Of a DNA stretch of 8,244 nt, positions 1-6,237 are shown piece after piece. The notes under the pieces were generated by a model that was given only the letters and a program-made list of their open reading frames with translations, had not been told where the DNA came from and did not search any database. Position 1 is the stretch's first letter. The number at the start of each line of letters is the position of its first letter. The DNA lies in assembly GCA_009705025.1 (NCBI GenBank), contig WLDA01000032.1, forward strand, positions 1-8,244, written 5' to 3'. Source of the stretch: Actinomycetota bacterium. GTDB lineage: Bacteria; Actinomycetota; Actinomycetes; Nanopelagicales; Nanopelagicaceae. Position numbers and translations under genes: made by a program.

Positions 1-179
1 AAATTACAGCGAAAATAATCGCAATGGGTGGAACATGTACCGGCGAGCACGGAATTGGCGCTGGAAAGATTGATGACTTAGTAGTTGAGACTGGTCAAAG
101 CGCAGTCAACGTTATGAAATCAATAAAAGCAACACTTGACCCAAACGGTATTCTCAACCCAGGCAAGATTTTCAGATAA
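1..179 (+). CDS. FAD-linked oxidase, C-terminal fragment (glycolate oxidase GlcD / D-lactate dehydrogenase family)
   Basis: Only the last 58 codons are in the window, read from base 3 to a TAA at 177-179; the 5' part lies off the left edge. The visible peptide carries two hallmarks of the FAD-oxidase C-terminal domain: the GGTCTGEHGIG motif (about residues 9-19 of the fragment), whose His is a conserved active-site residue in the family, and the closing DPNGILNPGKIF motif. Family members oxidise 2-hydroxy acids such as glycolate or D-lactate with a flavin and pass electrons to a quinone or other acceptor; some act on other alcohols. The substrate cannot be told from this fragment. The gene ends 23 bases before the beta-glucosidase on the same strand, so it is probably the upstream member of the same operon. 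The family call is firm, the substrate open. Confidence 0.9.
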   Translation, partial: ITAKIIAMGGTCTGEHGIGAGKIDDLVVETGQSAVNVMKSIKATLDPNGILNPGKIFR

Positions 180-202
180 CGACTAGAGCGAATGAGAGAA
201 AA

Positions 203-1567
203 ATGAAAAAACTCAGTGAAGTAAATCTAAGTTCGCTCCCGCAAGGCTTCATGTGGGGCGCCGCAACCGCATCCTTTCAAATTGAAGGTGGTTACGCATC
301 AGGGGATCGCGGTCGTTGCATCTGGGATGACTTGTGCGATGTCCCTGGAGCAATTAGTGATGGAACAAAAGATTGTGTTGGTGTAGAACACCTAACTCAC
401 TTAGAAGAAGATTTAGATCTAATCAAATGGATGAACCTTGATACTTACAGATTCTCATTTTCTTGGCCACGAGTTCAGCCAACTGGATCAGGTGAATTCA
501 GCGAAAAAGGAATGCAGTTTTATGACCGCTTAGTTGATGGACTTCTTGCCCGTGGAATTATTCCTAATGCAACGCTTTATCACTGGGATTTACCAAGTGA
601 GCTCCAAACCATTGGGGGATGGGCTAACCCAGTTGTCGTAGATAAATTCGTTGCGTATGCAGAAAAAATGGCAGAGCGTTTTGCTGATCGCATTACATAT
701 TGGGCGACTTTCAATGAACCATGGTGCACAACGTATTTGGGTAACACCATTGGAGTTCACGCACCTGGAATTAAAGACCTACCAACAACTGTAAAGGTTG
801 CTCACCAACTCGTGCGCGCTCATGCACTTGCATCTAGTGCAATCAAGAGAAAAGCTCCTAAAGCAAAAGTTGGTGTAGTTCTCAATCTTGGAGACCAAAT
901 TCTTCTGGGAGATTCAACTCCGCAAGCGCAAAAGGATTTGCAAACGGTAGATGGATTAGTAAATCGCTGGTGGTTACAAGGAATGCTGCAAGGTAAATAT
1001 CCGGTTGATATTCTCGACATATTTGAAGAACTCACAGGAATCCGACCTGATGAAAAAGAAATTGCAGATACATCTCATGGCCGCGATTGGGTAGGACTCA
1101 ATTATTACCAAGCGGGAGTATTCAAAGCCGCCGATACTGGAATAGATGTTCATCCAGGAACGAAAGCTATTGACGGTGCACTATTTGGAAATGAGGTCAC
1201 AGATATTGGGTGGTCATGGACTCCAGATGGCTTCAATAAGACTCTTCATTACATCAACAACATGTTCCCGCAGATTCCAATTCTGATTACAGAAAATGGT
1301 GCTTGTTATAACAATGAACCTGGAACAGATGGAGAAATTCACGACGATAAGCGTGAAGAGTATTTATCTCTTTATATAAGTGCGGCAGTACGAGCACGCA
1401 GTGAAGGTGTTAATTTAGTTGGATATTACGTCTGGTCCCTTCTCGATAATTTTGAATGGTCATTTGGTTTCTCAAAGCGCTTCGGAATCGTATTTGTAGA
1501 TCTCGAGACAATGAAGCGCACTCCAAAGCAAAGTGCTCATAGTTACCGAGCGATGATCCAAAAATAG
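203..1567 (+). CDS. GH1 family beta-glucosidase, cytoplasmic
   Basis: A 454-residue glycoside hydrolase family 1 enzyme, the usual full length for the family. It should hydrolyse beta-glucosides such as cellobiose or aryl glucosides by the retaining mechanism. Visible signatures are the N-terminal SFQIEGG (Gln26), His127 in YHWDLP, the acid/base Glu172 in TFNEPW, the nucleophile Glu364 in ITENGA, and the sugar-binding WSLLDNFEW stretch with Trp411, Glu418 and Trp419. The FEWSFGFSKRFG region resembles the non-phospho type rather than 6-phospho-beta-glucosidases, so the substrate is probably unphosphorylated and imported by an ABC transporter outside the window. There is no signal peptide, so it acts in the cytoplasm. 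The ATG at 203 is preceded by a purine-rich GAGAG, a weak ribosome site. The ADP-ribosylglycohydrolase-family gene starts one base after the stop. Exact glycosidase specificity (gluco, galacto, fuco) is not resolved by sequence. Confidence 0.95.
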   Translation: MKKLSEVNLSSLPQGFMWGAATASFQIEGGYASGDRGRCIWDDLCDVPGAISDGTKDCVGVEHLTHLEEDLDLIKWMNLDTYRFSFSWPRVQPTGSGEFSEKGMQFYDRLVDGLLARGIIPNATLYHWDLPSELQTIGGWANPVVVDKFVAYAEKMAERFADRITYWATFNEPWCTTYLGNTIGVHAPGIKDLPTTVKVAHQLVRAHALASSAIKRKAPKAKVGVVLNLGDQILLGDSTPQAQKDLQTVDGLVNRWWLQGMLQGKYPVDILDIFEELTGIRPDEKEIADTSHGRDWVGLNYYQAGVFKAADTGIDVHPGTKAIDGALFGNEVTDIGWSWTPDGFNKTLHYINNMFPQIPILITENGACYNNEPGTDGEIHDDKREEYLSLYISAAVRARSEGVNLVGYYVWSLLDNFEWSFGFSKRFGIVFVDLETMKRTPKQSAHSYRAMIQK

Positions 1568-1568
1568 A

Positions 1569-2411
1569 ATGTCTCTAGATTTAGTTTCACGAGTAACGTC
1601 TGTTTTTCGTGCATACGCCGCGGGAGATGCATTTGGAGTTGCTCATGAATTTTTGGAAATTCCAATCACTCCGGTTGAGAACGTTCTTTTGGAAAAACAA
1701 GGTTGGCCATATGGGGGAGTTAGTGATGACACGATGCTCACTCTGCTTACTGTTCTTACGCTCTCGCAGGATTCTCCAGAGCAAGCATCACAAAAATTCT
1801 TGAGTGAATTACGGGCAGCACTTCCACATTTGCGTGGGCTCGGTCCGACGACAAAAGCAGCACTAGGTCTAGAGGTAAACGCTCACGAAACTCATTTAGT
1901 GGGAATGACCAATGGAGCCATGATGAGGTGTGCTTTGAGTGGAATGGGATTTAGCGCTGGGGAAAATTTAGAACGAGATGAATGGATCAGAGCGCTAGCA
2001 AGTACAACTCACACATTTGAAAGTGCGGTTACTTGTGCTCAATTAGCGGCCGCTCTATTTTCTGATGCAATAGAAAATGGAGATAAGAATTCAATCGAAA
2101 CATTAGTAGGTACAAGGATTCCACAGTGGGTAAAGAGAGAGAAAGGTGTCTCACTTGATCCGATTGAAACACTTTCAGCAGTGATTTACGTTGTGGGTAA
2201 TTGCACATCAGCGGCACAGGCATATGTTCGAGCATGTGAATTAGGGGGAGATACAGATACTGTCGCAGCGTTATCAGGTGCACTTATCACTGCACGCAAG
2301 GGAACTACCGCAGAATTTGAAAGTATTGAATGGTTAGCTGATATTGCATGGGAAGAAATTCCTACAATGGGTGAAGCTGTTGAGATTCTTTGCGCAAGGA
2401 GAAATAAATGA
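1569..2411 (+). CDS. ADP-ribosylglycohydrolase family protein (DraG/ARH fold)
   Basis: A 280-residue member of the ADP-ribosylglycohydrolase family, slightly short for it. The family is all-helical with a binuclear Mg site and cleaves the glycosidic bond of ribosyl groups, classically ADP-ribose on proteins (DraG, ARH1, ARH3). The metal and catalytic motifs are intact: GDAFG at residues 19-23 with Glu27 in the GDxxGxxxE pattern, SDDT at 52-55, TNGAMMR in the middle, and GGDTDT at 226-231 with Asp228 and Asp230, followed by the usual AALSGAL. It should therefore be catalytically active. No nitrogenase or ADP-ribosyltransferase gene is nearby. It sits one base after a beta-glucosidase and overlaps a PfkB kinase by four bases, so a small-molecule riboside or glycoside substrate is a better guess than protein de-ADP-ribosylation; that is inference. 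The start has no strong ribosome site, consistent with coupling to the upstream gene. Confidence 0.88.
   Translation: MSLDLVSRVTSVFRAYAAGDAFGVAHEFLEIPITPVENVLLEKQGWPYGGVSDDTMLTLLTVLTLSQDSPEQASQKFLSELRAALPHLRGLGPTTKAALGLEVNAHETHLVGMTNGAMMRCALSGMGFSAGENLERDEWIRALASTTHTFESAVTCAQLAAALFSDAIENGDKNSIETLVGTRIPQWVKREKGVSLDPIETLSAVIYVVGNCTSAAQAYVRACELGGDTDTVAALSGALITARKGTTAEFESIEWLADIAWEEIPTMGEAVEILCARRNK
2396..2401 (+). promoter_or_regulatory. Ribosome binding site of the PfkB kinase gene
   Basis: AAGGAG lies six bases before the ATG at 2408 and inside the last codons of the glycohydrolase gene. It is the best Shine-Dalgarno match in the plus-strand operon and confirms the start that overlaps the upstream stop as ATGA. 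Confidence 0.75.
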
Positions 2412-3235
2412 GCAGTCGCGTCTGGATAGTTGGTCCAATTGCATGGGATACCGTTATTTATCTTCCGTCTATGCCAAAACCCGGAAAGTTTGTTCAAGCA
2501 ATTCAAACAATTGAACGTCCAGGGGGCACTGCAGCAAATGCAGCAATCGCACTTGCAACAACAGGAACTGAAACAGGATTTGTCGGCTATCTCGGCAATG
2601 AACACCTCAGTGCACAATTGCGTACGACTCTAGAAAAGAGCGAACTCAAACATCTTTCAATCACGGCCCTTGAAGGTCCTCCTTCACATGTACTAATTTT
2701 TGTTGACGAAAAAGGTGAAAGAACCATATTGGGAATTAGCCCAGATCGTTTAGATCAAGTAACGCTCAAAGGTGTTGATCTGCGACCAGGAGATATCGTT
2801 GTTTTCTTATTGTGGCGTGAGCATTTCGCCCAAGATTTAGCACTCGCGAAAGAGAAAGGGTGCATCACTGTTGTTGGCGCAGAAGCACTGGCTCTAGATA
2901 TCTCTGCCGATATTGCCATTGGTTCACGAAGTGATATCACGAATATAGAAGTCAATTCTGAATTATTTGCACGAATTCCGCGCATTGCACTAACAAATGG
3001 TAAAGATGGTGCAGATGAATACATGCAAGGAAGTCATATTCATCAACCTAGTGTTGCAACAAATATTGTTGATACAACAGGTGCAGGGGACGCGTTTCTT
3101 GCTGGTTATGTTTCAGTAATTGCCCGAGGAGAAAAAGTTGACGGGGAAGCACTTCTAGTTGGATCGAAGTGGTCCGCCGCAGCAATTGCAACAGAATCCT
3201 CTATACCTCCACATTGGAAAGTAGTGGAAAAATGA
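2408..3235 (+). CDS. PfkB family carbohydrate kinase (ribokinase-like)
   Basis: A 275-residue sugar or nucleoside kinase of the PfkB/ribokinase superfamily, a little shorter than the typical 300. It transfers phosphate from ATP to a hydroxyl of a sugar or sugar-like substrate. The N-terminal GPIAWD strand is followed by the GGTAANAA substrate-binding motif at residues 39-46 (PfkB signature 1). The C-terminal signature DTTGAGDAF at residues 222-230 supplies the anion hole and the catalytic base Asp228. No membrane segments or extra domains are seen. The ATG overlaps the glycohydrolase stop (ATGA) and its own stop overlaps the next start in the same way, so it is the centre of a tightly coupled trio. 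Ribose, fructose or a nucleoside are all possible; the neighbouring ADP-ribosylglycohydrolase-family gene makes a ribosyl product the leading guess, but sequence alone does not settle it. Confidence 0.9.
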   Translation: MSSRVWIVGPIAWDTVIYLPSMPKPGKFVQAIQTIERPGGTAANAAIALATTGTETGFVGYLGNEHLSAQLRTTLEKSELKHLSITALEGPPSHVLIFVDEKGERTILGISPDRLDQVTLKGVDLRPGDIVVFLLWREHFAQDLALAKEKGCITVVGAEALALDISADIAIGSRSDITNIEVNSELFARIPRIALTNGKDGADEYMQGSHIHQPSVATNIVDTTGAGDAFLAGYVSVIARGEKVDGEALLVGSKWSAAAIATESSIPPHWKVVEK

Positions 3236-3978
3236 AAAGAGCACTAGTTACCGGAGCTAGCCGGGGGATTGGCAAAAAGATTGCAACAGGGTTATGCGAT
3301 CAGGGCTATCAAGTTATTGCGGTATCTCGCAATCTCTCTGAGAGTGATTCACGATTTACCAATATCGAAGGTGACATATCGGATCTCGAATTTGTTAGCG
3401 AATTAGCCAATCGTGTTTTGAAAGATTCTGGGCATATCGATATTTTGGTAAATGCAGCAGGTGTATTCGGTCCAATTGCGCTGATGCATGAAAGTGATCC
3501 ACACGAGTGGGCCCAGACAATAATGATTGATGCAGTTGCACCATATTTTCTCATCAATAAATTCCTACCTGGAATGCTCGCAAATAAATGGGGCAGAATT
3601 ATCAATGTCAGTTCTGCCGCATCCCTTCACGAACCAGGACCAATCAATAGTGCTTATGGAACTGCGAAAGTTGCTTTGAACCAACTAACGCGCCACCTCG
3701 CATCTGAATTAAAAGGGACCGGAGTAACTGCAAACGTTATTCATCCTGGAGATGTAAAGACTGAAATGTGGGGCGATATCAAGGATAAGGTTGAAGATGT
3801 AGGCGATGTTGCAATCAACTATAAGAACTGGGTTGACTGGGTGGAAGAAACCGGTGGTGATGATCCGCAAAAGGCTGTTGATTTAGTATTAAAACTTATC
3901 TCTGCTGCAAGTGATGATGTAAATGGGGAGTTCTGTTGGATAGATAACCCATTACAAGCACCCACTAAAAGTTGGTAA
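3232..3978 (+). CDS. Classical short-chain dehydrogenase/reductase (SDR)
   Basis: A 248-residue classical SDR that interconverts a carbonyl and an alcohol using NAD(P)(H). Features in order: the cofactor motif TGASRGIG at residues 7-14, NAAG at 74-77, the catalytic Ser in NVSSAAS (Ser127 or Ser128), and YGTAK with Tyr142 and Lys146. Arg11 in the glycine motif and Arg33 at the end of the second strand suggest a preference for NADP(H); this is inference. A longer reading frame is open upstream to 3169, but those residues are an out-of-frame reading of the kinase 3' end. The ATG at 3232 overlaps the kinase stop as ATGA and puts the Rossmann motif at the normal distance from the N terminus. Substrate unknown; a sugar, polyol or aglycone alcohol would fit the operon. 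Confidence 0.92.
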   Translation: MKRALVTGASRGIGKKIATGLCDQGYQVIAVSRNLSESDSRFTNIEGDISDLEFVSELANRVLKDSGHIDILVNAAGVFGPIALMHESDPHEWAQTIMIDAVAPYFLINKFLPGMLANKWGRIINVSSAASLHEPGPINSAYGTAKVALNQLTRHLASELKGTGVTANVIHPGDVKTEMWGDIKDKVEDVGDVAINYKNWVDWVEETGGDDPQKAVDLVLKLISAASDDVNGEFCWIDNPLQAPTKSW

Positions 3979-3993
3979 ATAGTTAGCACCCTG

Positions 3994-3998
3994 TAAGG
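3994..3998 (+). promoter_or_regulatory. Ribosome binding site deciding the FKBP lipoprotein start
   Basis: TAAGG ends one base before an ATG at 4000 but seven bases before a second in-frame ATG at 4006. Normal spacing favours 4006, which also gives a classic lipoprotein signal beginning MKKF. Confidence 0.65.
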
Positions 3999-4005
3999 TA
4001 TGCCC

Positions 4006-4500
4006 ATGAAAAAATTCTTTCTTTCGATCATTATTGTGACAAGCGCGATATCACTTACAGCATGTGGAGGATCTACAGTGGCAACAAGTACAGAATCAAG
4101 CACAAATTCGGGATTGCCAACAGTTTCAGCTAATGCTGGAGCGAAGCCAACAATTTCTAAGCCAGAGGGTGCGCCTCCTACAACACTTGTAACGGAAGAC
4201 ATCATTGAAGGTACTGGCCCAGAAGCTGTTGCTTCGTCAACAATGACTGTTCATTACACATTGCTCACATGGTCAAAAGGTGAAGTTGTTGAATCTTCAT
4301 GGGATGGCGGATCACCTGCAACATTCCCATTAGCCAATGTCATTGCCGGTTGGCAGCAAGGTATTCCGGGAATGAAAGTTGGCGGACGACGTTTGCTAGT
4401 TATTCCGCCAGATCTTGGTTATGGAGCACAGGGTGCCGGTGGCGCAATTGGACCAAACGAGACTTTAGTTTTCGTTGTTGACGTAATAGGTATCGCGTAA
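4006..4500 (+). CDS. FKBP-type peptidyl-prolyl cis-trans isomerase, lipoprotein
   Basis: A 164-residue secreted folding catalyst. Residues 1-20 form a lipoprotein signal: Lys2-Lys3, a hydrophobic core, then the lipobox LTAC with Cys20 as the lipidated residue. A Ser/Thr/Ala/Pro-rich linker follows (about 21-60), then one FKBP domain (about 61-163). FKBP landmarks are VHYT, ESSWDGG, the VIAGW core (Val112, Ile113, Trp116), GMKVGGRRLLVIPPDLGYG with Tyr139, and the closing ETLVFVVDV with Phe156. It should isomerise X-Pro bonds in exported proteins on the outer face of the membrane. Compared with FKBP12, the Phe36-Asp37 pair reads Val-Glu here, so activity or specificity may differ. A start at 4000 adds only two residues and has a badly spaced ribosome site. 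It lies 27 bases after the SDR with no evident terminator between them, so it may be read through from that operon. Its stop converges on the kinase gene 8 bases away. Confidence 0.93.
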   Translation: MKKFFLSIIIVTSAISLTACGGSTVATSTESSTNSGLPTVSANAGAKPTISKPEGAPPTTLVTEDIIEGTGPEAVASSTMTVHYTLLTWSKGEVVESSWDGGSPATFPLANVIAGWQQGIPGMKVGGRRLLVIPPDLGYGAQGAGGAIGPNETLVFVVDVIGIA

Positions 4501-4508
4501 CTCTTCTT

Positions 4509-6224
4509 CTAAAACGGAGTAGACATTGTGGCTAGGGTGCCAGCATCGTTTGTTTTCAATTTCCAATCAGGTGCAAAGACCTGGAACAAAGTTGAACCTA
4601 AGCCGGGCTTTTTTGTAGATTTGAGTTTTCCATCATCTTGAACTTCAATCTTGCAAATATCGCCCTCGATCCAAACAGTTACCTTTACATTCTTTGCTTT
4701 TCCATGGCGAATTGCATTGATAACTGATTCTTCAATGAGTTGCGAAATAATCTCTCCATTTTTTGAAACAGTTTCTAGCTCAGGAGGTAAATCCATCTTG
4801 ATTCTGGTCAGGCCTCGCCAAGTTTGAGTCAATTCTTCGAGTCGAACCTTGGGAATCCGCGCAACTTTTTTCTCATAAGGAGTCTTTAGTAATTCTAAAC
4901 GCGCTAAGACTTGACGAGTAGTTTCGGTCGACATTGCAGTGAAATCGGATTCTGCTGCCTTGAGAAGTAAAAGCTTGCTAGCAGTCAATTGTGATTGCAC
5001 TTCAGCATGTAGATATTGTGCATAATCAGATTGTTCATTGGAGATTTGACCAGCAGCGAGAATATCTTGGAGCTTATCTTCTGGTAAGAATTTACGAAGT
5101 TGAATCAATGCTTCTTCGCGCGAATTATAGACAGATAAAATCATCGTTCCAGTTACTACCAGAGCGATAGCGACTGCCATTGTACCGACTTGGATTTGCA
5201 CCATATTCTGTAAAGAAGGATAAGAAGAAAGATTGAGTAAATAGTTTGAATAATAAATTATTGGCGATTGAAGAAAAATATAGAGAAGAAGGTACAATAA
5301 ATTATTGAAACCGATTCCTTGATTGAACTTATGAGTAATTCTGTCTGCAAAATCGCAGATTAGAAAGATCATTAAAATCGCAAAAATTTGTAGTAATAAA
5401 GCGTTGAAAAATGATGCTCTCGAAAATCCGCCAAGAATTGAAAGTGGCAATATCATTATGATAACAACCATAACTGGAGACTTTGTTTCAAAAAAAGAAT
5501 TTTTGATAACTCGCCAGGGGTGAATTTGCGGCCATACGAGTTCTGCCGTTTTCCATCGTTGAGAGCTCTTCGGACGTATATTTTTTGCAATGACGCGGTC
5601 AATGGCTTGTGCTTGTTGACGAAGGGTTAATCCATCAGATTCTTGAGAAATAGAATCTTCTAAAAGTTTGCCTAATCGAGCAATTGCATCTTGACGTTCA
5701 GAGTCATCAATATCAGTTGTTTCCGTGGATCCTGATGTCAAAGAATTAGCGGAAGCGAAAACAAGTAAGAACTCGCGCAAGTCTTTTTCAAACTTACCCC
5801 ACACCCCTTGGATGATTGAGATAATGACGAAGTAATACAGGAAAGCAAAGCCCGAATTCAGTGCGCGTACATATATCGGCAATGGATCTGCCACAAAAAA
5901 CAGGGGAGCAATGAGGTTTAGAACAACCCCACGTAGTGCTCCAAGAAAGAATGCCATTAGGAAATGTGTTCGTCGGGATCCCTTTTTATTCAAGTGATGA
6001 ACGAAGGGAGCCATGGAAGCGTGCGATAAAAGTCCTATTGCAGTCCACGTGAGCAGGCCTTCAGTATTAGATTTGTCAGGATTTATGAATAGCACAGCGG
6101 TAATAACCGAGACAGGAATCGTGCTCCAAAATGCAGTCCATGTAACTAGCTTGTCCTGAATAAATGCCGTATACGGAGAGACGTCATTCTTGATTCTTTT
6201 CAAAGCCGTATTCAGCCGTACCAT
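4509..6224 (-). CDS. Membrane sensor histidine kinase, NarL-partner (HPK7-like) type
   Basis: A 571-residue kinase that should autophosphorylate and pass phosphate to the response regulator encoded two genes upstream. Layout: four predicted membrane helices (about 27-47, 56-75, 87-112, 118-140), a roughly 105-residue cytoplasmic helical segment ending in Trp231-Pro232, four more helices (about 250-266, 272-292, 306-326, 341-366), a dimerisation helix pair, and a C-terminal HATPase domain. The phosphoacceptor is His406 in LHAEVQSQL. ATP-binding features are the N box around Asn503 (EESVINAIRHG), Asp530-Asp531-Gly532 and GLGS at 541-544. No known extracellular sensor domain is visible, so the stimulus probably acts in or at the membrane. 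The frame is open to a TTG at 6239 that overlaps the upstream stop, but the ATG at 6224 has a well-placed GAGG and is preferred. The residue after His406 is Ala rather than Asp or Glu. Kinase call firm, signal unknown. Confidence 0.9.
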   Translation of the reverse strand: MVRLNTALKRIKNDVSPYTAFIQDKLVTWTAFWSTIPVSVITAVLFINPDKSNTEGLLTWTAIGLLSHASMAPFVHHLNKKGSRRTHFLMAFFLGALRGVVLNLIAPLFFVADPLPIYVRALNSGFAFLYYFVIISIIQGVWGKFEKDLREFLLVFASANSLTSGSTETTDIDDSERQDAIARLGKLLEDSISQESDGLTLRQQAQAIDRVIAKNIRPKSSQRWKTAELVWPQIHPWRVIKNSFFETKSPVMVVIIMILPLSILGGFSRASFFNALLLQIFAILMIFLICDFADRITHKFNQGIGFNNLLYLLLYIFLQSPIIYYSNYLLNLSSYPSLQNMVQIQVGTMAVAIALVVTGTMILSVYNSREEALIQLRKFLPEDKLQDILAAGQISNEQSDYAQYLHAEVQSQLTASKLLLLKAAESDFTAMSTETTRQVLARLELLKTPYEKKVARIPKVRLEELTQTWRGLTRIKMDLPPELETVSKNGEIISQLIEESVINAIRHGKAKNVKVTVWIEGDICKIEVQDDGKLKSTKKPGLGSTLFQVFAPDWKLKTNDAGTLATMSTPF

Positions 6225-6233
6225 GCTGACAAA

Positions 6234-6237
6234 CCTC
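6234..6237 (-). promoter_or_regulatory. Ribosome binding site deciding the histidine kinase start
   Basis: On the minus strand GAGG lies nine bases before the ATG at 6224 and overlaps the stop codon of the upstream gene. The alternative TTG at 6239 has no such site, so this argues for the ATG start and an 11-base gap between the two genes. Confidence 0.55.

Noticed and set aside
2186..2617. 143-codon minus-strand open frame across the glycohydrolase/kinase junction
   Set aside because: It is antisense to two genes with clear family motifs, is Cys-rich without any recognisable motif, and has no ribosome site.
3169..3231. N-terminal extension of the SDR frame starting at 3169
   Set aside because: It overlaps the kinase by 66 bases, its 21 extra residues look random, and the ATG at 3232 with an ATGA overlap places the cofactor motif at the normal N-terminal position.
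3979..4005. Possible promoter or terminator between the SDR and FKBP genes
   Set aside because: The 27-base gap has no convincing hairpin, and no spaced -35/-10 pair was found there or in the SDR 3' end.
3819..4205. 128-codon minus-strand open frame over the SDR 3' end and FKBP 5' end
   Set aside because: It lies antisense to two well-supported genes and shows no domain or signal that makes sense.
4223..4236. Short inverted repeat GAAGC-TGTT-GCTTC in the FKBP gene
   Set aside because: A five-pair stem within coding sequence, with no T run and no position that suggests regulation; likely chance.
4600..4614. AAGC-CGG-GCTT hairpin followed by T residues, a possible plus-strand terminator for the FKBP transcript
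   Set aside because: The stem is only four pairs and it lies inside the coding region for the kinase ATPase domain about 100 bases past the FKBP stop; too weak to call without transcript ends.
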